DNA of 64,000 nucleotides from Erythrobacter colymbi. Lineage in GTDB: Bacteria > Pseudomonadota > Alphaproteobacteria > Sphingomonadales > Sphingomonadaceae. Position numbers and translations under genes: made by a program. The stretch is from the NCBI RefSeq assembly GCF_002155685.1, contig NZ_MUYK01000003.1, positions 1 through 64,000 on the forward strand, written 5' to 3'. Under the pieces are notes generated by a model. The model had not been told where the DNA came from, did not search any database, and saw nothing but the letters and a program-made list of their open reading frames with translations. Within the stretch, counting starts at the first letter, position 1, and each line of letters starts with the position of its first letter. Shown in pieces: positions 8,926 to 17,263 of the stretch.

Positions 8926-9945
8926 TCAGTCAGCCGCGAGCGGTGCGAGGTCGCGCTGCCCCAGCGTCTCGGGCACCGGCACCGCAAGGCCGGAGGCGGC
9001 GGCAAGCTGTCCGATCCACTGCGCGACCTCGGCGATTTCCTCGGTGATGACGGGGGTTTCGGAGCGCACCACGTCTGCCGCGCGCAGTGTGGCGTAATCT
9101 GTGCCGGTCTTGGCATCCTCGGCAAAGGCGGGGCCGGCGACGATCCGCGCGATATCGCCGGGTGGCAGGTCGAGGCGCAAATGCGCGCTGGCCGCCGCCA
9201 GCGTCGCGGCCCTGTTGCCGGTCAGGCTCTCGGCATGGAGCACTGACAGCCGCGACCCGACCTCGGGCACGCTGACGCGGTCGAACCAGTTCTGCATCAG
9301 TAGCCAGCCGAGGGCCGCCACCTGAAGATCGGTCAGCGCGTTCAATTGCCCCTTCAGAGGCGCGATGTCGCCCGCATAGGTCGCAGCGACGAGCAGCGCC
9401 TGCCGTCCCCATTGCCGCCCCAACAGGCCCTTGCGCGCGATGGATTGCAGATAGGCCTCGAGCCGGTTTGTAATGATCACCGCGCGCGCATTGGGGCTCT
9501 GGCGCAGGATCATCGGGATCAGGCGGCCGGGATAGTTGCTCGGCTTGACGATCACCGCCTCGCGGCCGCGGTGCGGGCGGAACAGCAGGGTGGTGAGAGC
9601 GGCAAGCAGCGCCGGATCGGGATCGCCCTCGCGCGCCAGATCGTTGAGGATGCCAGGCTCGTTCAGCCCCAGCGCCCGCTGCGATCCGCACAGCGCGCGC
9701 AGCAGCAGGGTCGAGCCGCAGAAGCCCGAATGGAAGATGAAGCGCGGCGGCAGGGTCTCGGCGCGCATCGCAAGGACTGCGTCGATCGGCAGCCATGCCT
9801 CGGCCTCGCCGCGCTGGTCGGCAAGGAAGGTGCGATCGTCGAATGCGGCGCGGGTAAAGCGCACGAATTGCACCGCGCGCCGACGGGTGTCGAGCCGGTA
9901 GGGAAGCCATTCGGGATTGGCCGCAATCTGCTCGGCACTCGCCAT
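8926..9945 (-). CDS. Sulfotransferase-like protein inserted between phoH and ybeY
   Basis: 339-residue predicted cytoplasmic protein. FIFHSGFCGSTLLLRAL near residues 69-85 resembles the 5'-phosphosulfate-binding loop of PAPS sulfotransferases, and ARAVIITNRLEAYLQSI near residues 152-168 resembles the 3'-phosphate-binding segment. It therefore probably has a sulfotransferase fold, although the substrate is unknown and catalytic residues cannot be confirmed by eye. It lies 123 bp downstream of phoH and 43 bp upstream of ybeY on the same strand, so it is probably in that operon. I cannot assign a role. Confidence 0.7.
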   Translation of the reverse strand: MASAEQIAANPEWLPYRLDTRRRAVQFVRFTRAAFDDRTFLADQRGEAEAWLPIDAVLAMRAETLPPRFIFHSGFCGSTLLLRALCGSQRALGLNEPGILNDLAREGDPDPALLAALTTLLFRPHRGREAVIVKPSNYPGRLIPMILRQSPNARAVIITNRLEAYLQSIARKGLLGRQWGRQALLVAATYAGDIAPLKGQLNALTDLQVAALGWLLMQNWFDRVSVPEVGSRLSVLHAESLTGNRAATLAAASAHLRLDLPPGDIARIVAGPAFAEDAKTGTDYATLRAADVVRSETPVITEEIAEVAQWIGQLAAASGLAVPVPETLGQRDLAPLAAD

Positions 9946-10068
9946 TGGCGAGCTTTGTCAGAGACTTGCCAATGCAGGTCTTTGATCTGGGTTAGGTTTT
10001 TGATGCCGCTGGATGACGCACCCCGAGCGGCTGCGACGAACTGTGCCCTTCGCGCGCCGCGTGACGGA

Positions 10069-11103
10069 TCAGTCCTCGTCCTTGCCCTCGTAGGCCTCGA
10101 CGATGCGGCCCACGATCGGGTGGCGGACCACGTCGGCGGCGGAGAAGCGGATCGTGCCGAAGCCCTCGACACCCTCCAGCCGCTCGACCGCATCGTTCAA
10201 TCCGCTCATGCGCGGGCCGCCGGGGATGTCGACCTGCCGCGGGTCGCCGCAGATCACCATGCGGCTGTTCTGCCCGAAGCGGGTGAGGAACATCTTCATC
10301 TGCTCGCGCGTGGTGTTCTGCGCCTCGTCGAGGATGATGAAGCTGTCGGCAAGCGTGCGCCCGCGCATGAAGGCGATCGGTGCGATCTCGATTTCGCCAT
10401 TCGCCAGCCGCCGCTCGACCTGTTCGGGCGGCATGCAGTCGTTCAGCGCGTCATAGAGCGGGCGCAGATAGGGATCGACCTTCTCCTTCATGTCGCCGGG
10501 GAGGAAGCCGAGCTTCTCCCCCGCCTCGACCGCAGGGCGCGAGAGGATCAGGCGCTGGACGCTCCCGGTGATGAGCTGGCTCACCGCCTGCGCTACCGCG
10601 ATATAGGTCTTGCCAGTGCCAGCCGGGCCGAGGGCGAAGATGATGTCGTCCTTGGCGAGGCTGCGCATATATTCGATCTGCGTCGCCGAGCGCGGCACGA
10701 TGGTTTTCTTGCGCGTGCGGATCATGATCGGCGGCGCGCCGTCGTCGCCCGAGATGATGCCTTCCAAGGTCGGTTCGGCCGACATCGCGATCAGGCTCTC
10801 GACCGCGCCGCTGTCCAGCGCCTCGCCGCGGGCCAGACGGTCGTACATGGTCTTCAGGGTTTCCCGCGCCCGGGCGACGTCGTCCTCCGGGCCTTCGATC
10901 ACCACCTGATGCCCGCGAGCGTGGATATAGACCCCGAGCCGGTTCTCGACCTGCACCAGATTGGCGTCGAACTGCCCGAACAGGGGGCCGAGCAGCGCCT
11001 GGTTCTCGAAAGTGAGATCGACACGCGCGCGGCGCTGTGCGGGGATGCCACGCGGATCGGGCGAGAGCGCCGGGTGCCCGGCACGGGAGGGTCGTCGGCC
11101 CAT
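10069..11103 (-). CDS. phoH: PhoH family ATPase (PhoL)
   Basis: 344-residue P-loop ATPase of the PhoH/PhoL family, thought to act with YbeY in RNA metabolism. An N-terminal KH-like region is followed by Walker A GPAGTGKT and Walker B FIILDEAQNT, plus GDPRQVDIPGG. The start at 11103 (MGRRPSRAG) has AAAGGACC just upstream; a longer frame to 11295 is not supported. It starts the minus-strand phoH, sulfotransferase-like, ybeY, corC run. Confidence 0.94.
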   Translation of the reverse strand: MGRRPSRAGHPALSPDPRGIPAQRRARVDLTFENQALLGPLFGQFDANLVQVENRLGVYIHARGHQVVIEGPEDDVARARETLKTMYDRLARGEALDSGAVESLIAMSAEPTLEGIISGDDGAPPIMIRTRKKTIVPRSATQIEYMRSLAKDDIIFALGPAGTGKTYIAVAQAVSQLITGSVQRLILSRPAVEAGEKLGFLPGDMKEKVDPYLRPLYDALNDCMPPEQVERRLANGEIEIAPIAFMRGRTLADSFIILDEAQNTTREQMKMFLTRFGQNSRMVICGDPRQVDIPGGPRMSGLNDAVERLEGVEGFGTIRFSAADVVRHPIVGRIVEAYEGKDED

Positions 11104-11327
11104 AAGGTCCTTTGCTTGAAGGCCAAAGGACGATCCTTTGCCCTTGAGTCGCAAGCCTAAGCCGCAAGCGCGCCTTGGCAAGCCGGGTGCGGCGAGATGG
11201 TGGGGGAAAGTCACCGAAGTGCCACGATCGCTGCGTTGCGGCGGATTTCGGCTCGTCGCAATCCGTGGTCCGGTTAACCTGCCGTTCAGGGACAAAATGT
11301 TGATTTTGCCTCATAAAGGAGTCGCCC

Positions 11328-12143
11328 ATGCCGAAGCATCGTGTCATTCCGCTTGCCCTTGCCGCCGCCGCGTTTGCGTCCACCGCACAGGCTCTGGCCG
11401 AGACCCCGCCTCCCCCTGCCGACGCCGCCGCGCTGGCCCGCACCGTGGCCGGCGATCCCGAGGCCCGCCGCCCGCTCGCCAAGCTGCGCAGTGCGCTGTG
11501 TCTCGTCGTCGCCGCCGAGGACGAGGCCTTCGCGCGCACCGTCGCCGAGCGGATCGTCGATAACGCCCGCGCCGCGGGTATCCGCATGCGGCAGGAAGGC
11601 TGCAGCGCCAACGCTCTGGTCAATTTCACCGATGACGCCCGCACCCAGCTTCAGGGCGTGCGCGAGGATGGCCGCAAGCTCTTCCGCCGGATGAGCGAGA
11701 AGGAGATCGACGCCGCCCTCGCCGCGCGCGATCCGGCCTATGTGTTCCAGGCCGTCGAATGGACCCCGCGCCTTGGCGAGGGCGATGCCTTCGTCGGGGT
11801 TGCGGGGAGCGGGGACAACTGGACCAAGGAACGCTCCTACCTGCGCACGCCCGAGGATCTGGTGACGACGATGGTGGTGGTCGACAGCAAGGCGGTGGCC
11901 GGGTTCTCGCCGGTGCAGCTGGCCGATTATGTCACCCTGCGCCTGCTCGCTCCGACGGGCGAAGTTGCCGCGGACCATCCCGCCGCGCCGCGCACCATCC
12001 TCTCGCTCTTCGCCGCCCCGCAGACGGCCCCGACCGAGATGACTCCTTTCGACCGCACCTATCTTCGCACGCTCTACAAGATGCCCCGCACCGCCTTTGC
12101 CGAAGAGGTCCTGAACGAGGTCGCGCGGGTCGCGGCGAAGTAG
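11328..12143 (+). CDS. Exported protein of unknown function
   Basis: 271-residue protein with a signal peptide (residues 1-25, ending ALA), predicted periplasmic, with no transmembrane helix after the signal. Two cysteines near residues 58 and 90 could form a disulfide. GGAG lies 7 bases before the ATG. I do not recognise the family. It is encoded on the plus strand between the minus-strand genes phoH and miaB; its stop abuts the miaB stop with no spacer. Confidence 0.8.
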   Translation: MPKHRVIPLALAAAAFASTAQALAETPPPPADAAALARTVAGDPEARRPLAKLRSALCLVVAAEDEAFARTVAERIVDNARAAGIRMRQEGCSANALVNFTDDARTQLQGVREDGRKLFRRMSEKEIDAALAARDPAYVFQAVEWTPRLGEGDAFVGVAGSGDNWTKERSYLRTPEDLVTTMVVVDSKAVAGFSPVQLADYVTLRLLAPTGEVAADHPAAPRTILSLFAAPQTAPTEMTPFDRTYLRTLYKMPRTAFAEEVLNEVARVAAK

Positions 12144-13478
12144 TCAGCCGGCTTTCACCAGCCCCTTCAGCGAGTTAGGCCCGGCTTCTGCCAGTTCGAC
12201 TTCGACCAGATCGCCGATCGCGGCGGGGGCTTCGAACCACACGCTCTGGAGCCAGGGCGACTTGCCGAGCCACTGGCCGGGATGCCGTCCGGTGCGCTCG
12301 ACGAGGACGGTGCAGGTCCTGCCCACGCTCGCCTGATTGAAGGCATACTGGTGCGCGCCGATGCGCTGTTGGAGACGTTGGAGTCTTTCAGCCATCACCT
12401 CGGGCGCGATCTGGCCCTCCATGCTCGCCGCGGGGGTGCCCGGACGGGGCGAATACTTGAAGCTGAAACAGGCCGCGTAGCGCACTTCGTCGACGATGCC
12501 GAGCGTGTCCTGGAACTCTGCCTCGGTCTCGCCCGGGAAGCCGACGATGAAGTCCCCCGAAAGCGCGATATCGGGCCGCGCGGCGCGGAATTTCTCTATC
12601 AGTTTCAGATAGCTGTCCGCCGTGTGCTGGCGGTTCATGGCCTTGAGGATACGGTCGTTTCCGGCCTGCACGGGGAGGTGCAGATAGGGCATGAGCTTGG
12701 CCACTTCGCCATGCGCGGCGATAAGGTCTTCGTCCATGTCGTTGGGGTGGCTGGTGGTGTAGCGGATGCGCTCCAGCCCATCGATCCCGGCCAGCACCCG
12801 GATCAGCCCGCCGAGGCCCACCTGGCGCCCCTTGTCGTCCTCGCCGCGCCATGCGTTGACGTTCTGGCCGAGCAGCGTGATCTCCTTCGCGCCGGCCTCG
12901 ACCAGCTTGTGCGCTTCATCGACCAGATGCTTGAAAGGTCGCGAAATTTCCGCGCCGCGGGTATAGGGCACCACGCAATAGGTGCAGAACTTGTCGCACC
13001 CTTCCTGCACCGTCAGGAAGGCGCTCGGCCCGCGCTTCTTGCGTGCCGGTAGGGCATCGAACTTGGCGATCGCGGGCATGTCCGTATCGGTCGCGCGCTC
13101 GCCTTTCTGTGCCTTATCAAGCATTTCCGGCAGACGGTGATAGGCCTGCGGGCCGACGACGATGCTCACCGCGGGCGCGCGCGCCATGATCTCCTCGCCC
13201 TCGGCCTGGGCGACGCAGCCGGCCACCGCGATCATCGGCTGCTTGCCCGCTTCCTTGCCCGCCAGCACCAGCCGGCCGATGTCGGAATAGACCTTTTCCG
13301 CAGCCTTTTCACGGATATGGCAGGTGTTGAGGATGACGAGATCGGCCTCCTCGCCCTCCGGCGCGGGGGCGATGCCGCGCTCGCCCAGCAGCTCGGCCAT
13401 GCGCTCGCCGTCATAGACGTTCATCTGGCAGCCGAAGCTCTTGACCCTGTAGGTCTTGGGGGGCGTTTGCGGTTTCAT
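12144..13478 (-). CDS. miaB: tRNA-2-methylthio-N6-dimethylallyladenosine synthase MiaB
   Basis: 444-residue radical-SAM methylthiotransferase that adds the methylthio group to i6A37 of tRNA. It has an N-terminal UPF0004 domain with three cluster cysteines (SFGCQMN, NTCHIRE, AGCVAQ), the radical SAM CxxxCxxC motif (CDKFCTYC) and a C-terminal TRAM domain. The ATG at 13478 is preferred; a TTG 13 codons upstream would only add a glycine-rich leader. It carries two [4Fe-4S] clusters. Usually it lies directly upstream of phoH; here an opposite-strand gene separates them. Confidence 0.96.
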   Translation of the reverse strand: MKPQTPPKTYRVKSFGCQMNVYDGERMAELLGERGIAPAPEGEEADLVILNTCHIREKAAEKVYSDIGRLVLAGKEAGKQPMIAVAGCVAQAEGEEIMARAPAVSIVVGPQAYHRLPEMLDKAQKGERATDTDMPAIAKFDALPARKKRGPSAFLTVQEGCDKFCTYCVVPYTRGAEISRPFKHLVDEAHKLVEAGAKEITLLGQNVNAWRGEDDKGRQVGLGGLIRVLAGIDGLERIRYTTSHPNDMDEDLIAAHGEVAKLMPYLHLPVQAGNDRILKAMNRQHTADSYLKLIEKFRAARPDIALSGDFIVGFPGETEAEFQDTLGIVDEVRYAACFSFKYSPRPGTPAASMEGQIAPEVMAERLQRLQQRIGAHQYAFNQASVGRTCTVLVERTGRHPGQWLGKSPWLQSVWFEAPAAIGDLVEVELAEAGPNSLKGLVKAG

Positions 13479-13534
13479 GGGCGGTGCGCCCTTAGCGCCA
13501 AGCGGCCCCGCGTTCAACGCCCGCGCAGCAGCGA

Positions 13535-13550
13535 TGTTTCACGTGAAACC
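13535..13550. other. parS-like ParB-binding site (15/16 match)
   Basis: TGTTTCACGTGAAACC matches the widely conserved bacterial parS palindrome TGTTTCACGTGAAACA at 15 of 16 positions. It lies in the non-coding gap 57 bp upstream of miaB. A second, perfect copy is at 62560-62575. ParB bound at parS loads SMC, whose gene is also in this window. Confidence 0.75.
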
Positions 13551-13561
13551 GCGTCACAAGA

Positions 13562-13618
13562 GGGGGCTAGCGGGGGTCTGGCAGGGGTCAAGAGGGCTCT
13601 GGCGGGGGTCTGGAGGGG
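13562..13618 (+). repeat. G-run tract with quadruplex potential
   Basis: Six runs of 3-5 guanines occur at 13562-66, 13572-76, 13584-87, 13594-96, 13604-08 and 13615-18, separated by 5-7 base loops, with a GGGGGTCTGG unit recurring. This fits the G-quadruplex pattern on the plus strand and begins 12 bp after the parS-like site, in the gap between miaB and the lipase-like gene. Confidence 0.6.
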
Positions 13619-13657
13619 TTCTGGCACCCCGCGACACCCGCCTGGCGCGGGGGAGCA

Positions 13658-14653
13658 TCAGCGGTCTTTCCCGTCTCCGTCACCATCACCAGCTTCGGCC
13701 TTGTCTTTGCCCTTCCCGCCATCCTTCTCGTCCGGCTTGGCGATGTGGACGCAGGCCGCAACCGGCGCTTTCTGGCGGCCGGGATGCACCTTGTCATCGG
13801 AGCCGCATTCGACCGGCGGCTTGGGCACATTGTTGGCCCGCACCATCTCCAGCGCATCCGCGTCGTCATAGGCCGCGATCCACGTGATGCAGTTGGCGAG
13901 CGCGCGCACCTTGTACTTCTTCAGCGCATCGGCATTGGGCTGGCAGTTGAGCGTGAAAACTTCGGCCGCCGGCTCGACCATCAGGCGCGGCAGCTTGCGC
14001 AGCAGCTCGCCGCGCTCGTTGATCACCAGCCGGTTGATGTCGTTCTCGGTCCCGTCCGCGCGGTAGAAGGGCGAGACATTGAACATATAGGCCCGCACGT
14101 CCTTGTGCCGCGCCGACACCTCGATCGCGAGCGCACCGCCGAGCGAGTGCCCGGCGACGATCCACGGGACATCATCCTTGAAGCGCTTGGTCTCGTTCTT
14201 GAAGGCGTCCAGCGCGAGTGCGATCTGATCGTCGCGCAAGGTGCCATAGAACACGTCGGTCAGCCCCTCGCCGACCTTCACGTCAGTCCCGCGGAAGGCG
14301 AGAATGCGGACGATGGGCTTGCGGTCTGCCGAAGGGTTGCTGCCGGGGGCATATTCCGCGAAGACCTCGTAATCGAAGCCGGTCTTCCGATCGCTTTCGG
14401 AGATGGGCAGACGGCCGATCTTCCGGAGCCGCGAGCCGAGCTTTGCGAAGGCGTCCGTATCGGCATAGGCATTGGTCGCTGCGACCGCATAGGGCCACGC
14501 TTCCTTCGCCGCCTCGCGCACGAAGGGACACCACCCGCCCGGCTCGTTGCGGCAGGGCGAACGCGATTGCGAGATATCGGGAAGCGTGGCGCAGGCCGAC
14601 AGAGCGAGGCCGAGCAGCGAGATCAGTATCAGGCGCAGAGGCCGCGGCATCAT
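13658..14653 (-). CDS. Lipase class 3-like lipoprotein
   Basis: 331-residue alpha/beta-hydrolase-like protein anchored as a lipoprotein: the lipobox LSAC is at about residues 18-21. The nucleophile elbow GHSLGG (about residue 167) and the preceding RGTDV segment are as in class 3 lipases. The C-terminus is a low-complexity K/D/G tail. A catalytic Asp and His are expected in the C-terminal half but I cannot assign them with certainty. Its stop is near the G-rich tract. Confidence 0.8.
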   Translation of the reverse strand: MMPRPLRLILISLLGLALSACATLPDISQSRSPCRNEPGGWCPFVREAAKEAWPYAVAATNAYADTDAFAKLGSRLRKIGRLPISESDRKTGFDYEVFAEYAPGSNPSADRKPIVRILAFRGTDVKVGEGLTDVFYGTLRDDQIALALDAFKNETKRFKDDVPWIVAGHSLGGALAIEVSARHKDVRAYMFNVSPFYRADGTENDINRLVINERGELLRKLPRLMVEPAAEVFTLNCQPNADALKKYKVRALANCITWIAAYDDADALEMVRANNVPKPPVECGSDDKVHPGRQKAPVAACVHIAKPDEKDGGKGKDKAEAGDGDGDGKDR

Positions 14654-14787
14654 TTGCGGCGGTTCAGGGGTGCAGGAATGGTCATGTGCGCGCTGGCGCT
14701 AGCCCATATCCGCCAGCCGTTCAATCGCGCGCCCGATCCGCTCGGTCCGAGGGCGGTGCGGCTGGGTTCATACCGGCAGCGGCTCGA

Positions 14788-15219
14788 TCACCGGGAATCG
14801 AAGCGCGAGGCTTGCGGATCGCCCTGCCACTGCCAGCTGAAGCCGGAATGCCCGCGCTTCTGTGCCAGTTCCAGTTGCAGCCGGACCCACTGCTTGCGGC
14901 CCTCGCGGTGGGCGCGGTGAACCTGCTGGTCGGCGATATGCTCTGCGAGCGGCCGGTCCGGGCATTTCGCCCAGCGCTTGATCCGCCCGATATCCTTGAC
15001 GAGGGCGTTCTCGGTCAACGCCGCCGCGTCCTCGCCAAGTGCTTCATAAGCCGCAAGCGCGCCGGCCGCCTTGCGGCGGTCGGCGCGGTGCGATTTGGCC
15101 TTTCGCAAGGGGATCGCCTTGCGCGACGCCTTGTCGTTCGCCCGATAGCCGTTGCGCCGGTCCTTGGCATAGGACAGCGCCTTCTTCTCGCCGGGCGAAC
15201 GCTGGCGCTTGCGGGGCAT
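14788..15219 (-). CDS. Small basic conserved protein of unknown function
   Basis: 143-residue, strongly basic and lysine/arginine-rich protein with no signal peptide or membrane segment. Its charge suggests RNA or DNA contact, but I recognise no domain. The ATG at 15219 overlaps the stop of the cyclophilin gene by one base (TAATG on the minus strand), so the two genes are translationally coupled. Confidence 0.7.
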   Translation of the reverse strand: MPRKRQRSPGEKKALSYAKDRRNGYRANDKASRKAIPLRKAKSHRADRRKAAGALAAYEALGEDAAALTENALVKDIGRIKRWAKCPDRPLAEHIADQQVHRAHREGRKQWVRLQLELAQKRGHSGFSWQWQGDPQASRFDSR

Positions 15220-15680
15220 TACCCCACCGTCGCCTTGACGATCTTGCCGGGCGCGCGCGGCGGTTCGCCCTTGGGGATGGCGTGGACGTGTTCCATGCCG
15301 CTGATCACCTGGCCCCACACGGTGTACTGCTTGTCGAGGAAGCGCGCGTCGTCGAGGCAGATGAAGAACTGCGAGTTGGCGCTGTTGGGGTTCTGCGCGC
15401 GGGCCATCGAGCACACGCCTTCGACGTGGGGCTCGGCGTTGAATTCGGCCGCGAGGTCGGGCTTGTCGCTGCCGCCCATGCCGGTGCCGGTCGGGTCGCC
15501 GCCCTGCACCATGAAGCCGGCGATCACGCGGTGGAAGATCACACCGTCGTAGAAGCCTTCCTGCGCCAGTTCGGTGATGCGCGCGACGTGGCCGGGGGCG
15601 AGATCGGGGCGCAGCTTGATGACGACATCGCCGGTCTCGCCGGTGCCGTTATCGAGGGTGAAGGTGAGGGTTTCGGCCAT
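15219..15680 (-). CDS. ppiB: Cytoplasmic peptidyl-prolyl cis-trans isomerase, cyclophilin type
   Basis: 153-residue cyclophilin that isomerises X-Pro bonds. The catalytic and peptide-binding signature FHRVIAGFMVQGGDPTGTG is present, with the downstream NSQFFI segment. There is no signal peptide, so it is cytoplasmic. AGGAG lies 10 bases before the ATG at 15680. It is followed without a gap by a small basic protein gene. Confidence 0.94.
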   Translation of the reverse strand: MAETLTFTLDNGTGETGDVVIKLRPDLAPGHVARITELAQEGFYDGVIFHRVIAGFMVQGGDPTGTGMGGSDKPDLAAEFNAEPHVEGVCSMARAQNPNSANSQFFICLDDARFLDKQYTVWGQVISGMEHVHAIPKGEPPRAPGKIVKATVG

Positions 15681-15783
15681 TTCGGGGTATCTCCTGCGTG
15701 AATTTGCTCGCGCTTTTAGCACCCAATCCGGCCCTGTCACCCTCTGCGCTTGCTTTTGCCTTCTCCCCGCCTAAACCGCCCAC

Positions 15784-17229
15784 ATGGCCGACGAGCGCAT
15801 CCTCGAAGACGAGCTTCTGGCGGGCGATCCCGCAGAGGTCGCGGTGCGCCCGGACGACCGCGTCGACGATGAACGGCACGACGAGGAGAACCGGCTCAAG
15901 CCCAGCTTCGTCAGTGCGGTGCACGAGGCGCTCGAGGCGGGAGACAAGGGCGCGGTCTATGACCTCGTCGAGCCGCTCCACGCCGCCGACATCGCCGACC
16001 TGATCGAGCTGCTGGAGCGGTCGGAACGCGCGCTGCTCGCCCGCACCATCACCGACCTGATGACCAGCGACGTGATCGCGGAACTCAACGATTACGTGCG
16101 CGAGGACCTGATGGAGGCCCTGCCCGCGCAGGCGGTTGCCACCATCGCCGAACAGCTCGACACCGACGATGCGGTGCAGCTGATCGAAGACCTCGACGAG
16201 GCCGACCAGCGAGCGGTCATGGCCGAGCTCGAGCCGGAGACGCGCGAGGCGGTTTCCAGCGCGCTCGCCTATCCCGAGGAGACCGCGGGCCGCCTGATGA
16301 GCCGCCATTTCGTGGCGGTGCCCGAGCATCTCACGGTCGGCGATCTCATCGATTACCTGCGCGAAGACGGCGATCTGGAGCATGACTTCTTCGAAGTCTT
16401 CGTGATCGACGAGCGGCACCATCCGGTCGGCACCTGCGCGCTCTCGTGGATCCTCACCACCCCGCGCGGGGTAAAGCTGACCGACGTGATGAAGCGCGAC
16501 CAGACCCTGATCCCTGTGACGATGGATCAGGAAGAGGCCGCGCTGATGTTCCAGAAATACGCGCTGATCTCAGCCGCGGTGGTGGACGAGAGCGGGCGGC
16601 TGGTCGGGCAGATGACGGTCGACGACATCGTCCACATCATCTCCGAAGAGGCGGGCGAGGACGCGCTGCTTTTGAGCGGTGCGGGCGACGGCGACATCAA
16701 CGAGCCGATCCGCGAGGCCTATGCCGCGCGCGTGCGCTGGCTGGTGGCGAACCTCGGGACGGCGGTGGTGGCTTCCTCGATCATCGCCTTTTTCGGCGCG
16801 GCGATCGAGCAGCTGGTGGCACTCGCGGTGCTCATGCCGATCGTCGCGAGCATCGGCGGCAATGCGGGGACGCAGACGATGGCCGTGGCGGTGCGCGCGA
16901 TTGCGACCAACCAGCTGACCCGCTCCAATACCCGCCGCATCCTGTGGCGCGAGTTCAGGGTGGCGCTTTTGAACGGCGGCACCATCGCGGTGTTGATCGG
17001 GTTGGCGGCGGGCTTCCTGTTCACCCCGATGATGGGCGTGGTGATCGCGATGGCGATGATCATCAACATCGGTATCGCGGGCCTTGCGGGCGTGCTGGTG
17101 CCGGTGATCTTCGAGCGGCTGGATCAGGACCCGGCGGTCGCCAGCAGCGTGTTCGTGACCATGATCACCGATTCGATGGGCTTCTTCGCCTTCTTAGGTT
17201 TGGCAGTGGCGATGGGTCTGGCCGGCTGA
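15784..17229 (+). CDS. mgtE: Magnesium transporter MgtE
   Basis: 481-residue Mg2+ channel. The order is an acidic N-terminal MgtE_N superhelical domain (about residues 40-160), a CBS pair (about 170-290) and five C-terminal transmembrane helices (about 315-480). The pore-lining motif around PIVASIGGNAGTQT is present. The cytosolic N and CBS domains sense Mg2+ and gate the channel in this family. No M-box riboswitch is visible in the 103-bp gap upstream. Confidence 0.95.
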   Translation: MADERILEDELLAGDPAEVAVRPDDRVDDERHDEENRLKPSFVSAVHEALEAGDKGAVYDLVEPLHAADIADLIELLERSERALLARTITDLMTSDVIAELNDYVREDLMEALPAQAVATIAEQLDTDDAVQLIEDLDEADQRAVMAELEPETREAVSSALAYPEETAGRLMSRHFVAVPEHLTVGDLIDYLREDGDLEHDFFEVFVIDERHHPVGTCALSWILTTPRGVKLTDVMKRDQTLIPVTMDQEEAALMFQKYALISAAVVDESGRLVGQMTVDDIVHIISEEAGEDALLLSGAGDGDINEPIREAYAARVRWLVANLGTAVVASSIIAFFGAAIEQLVALAVLMPIVASIGGNAGTQTMAVAVRAIATNQLTRSNTRRILWREFRVALLNGGTIAVLIGLAAGFLFTPMMGVVIAMAMIINIGIAGLAGVLVPVIFERLDQDPAVASSVFVTMITDSMGFFAFLGLAVAMGLAG

Positions 17230-17234
17230 TAGCC

Positions 17235-17261
17235 CTCTCTCCCAACGATAATGGGAGAGAG
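17235..17261 (+). promoter_or_regulatory. Hairpin enclosing the ribosome-binding site of the SDR gene
   Basis: CTCTCTCCCA (17235-17244) and TGGGAGAGAG (17252-17261) form a perfect 10-bp stem with a 7-base loop. The right arm is the purine-rich Shine-Dalgarno of the SDR gene (ATG at 17264), so folding would hide it. No T-tract follows, so it is not a classical terminator for mgtE, although it could serve as one weakly. Confidence 0.6.
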
Positions 17262-17263
17262 CA

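Noticed and set aside
9346-11160. 604-codon plus-strand frame opposite phoH and the sulfotransferase-like gene
   Set aside because: Spans two real genes antisense, His/Arg/Ala-rich with no motif; codon-bias shadow.
15681-15783. M-box or other Mg2+ riboswitch upstream of mgtE
   Set aside because: Only 103 bp of pyrimidine-rich sequence with no conserved helices visible.
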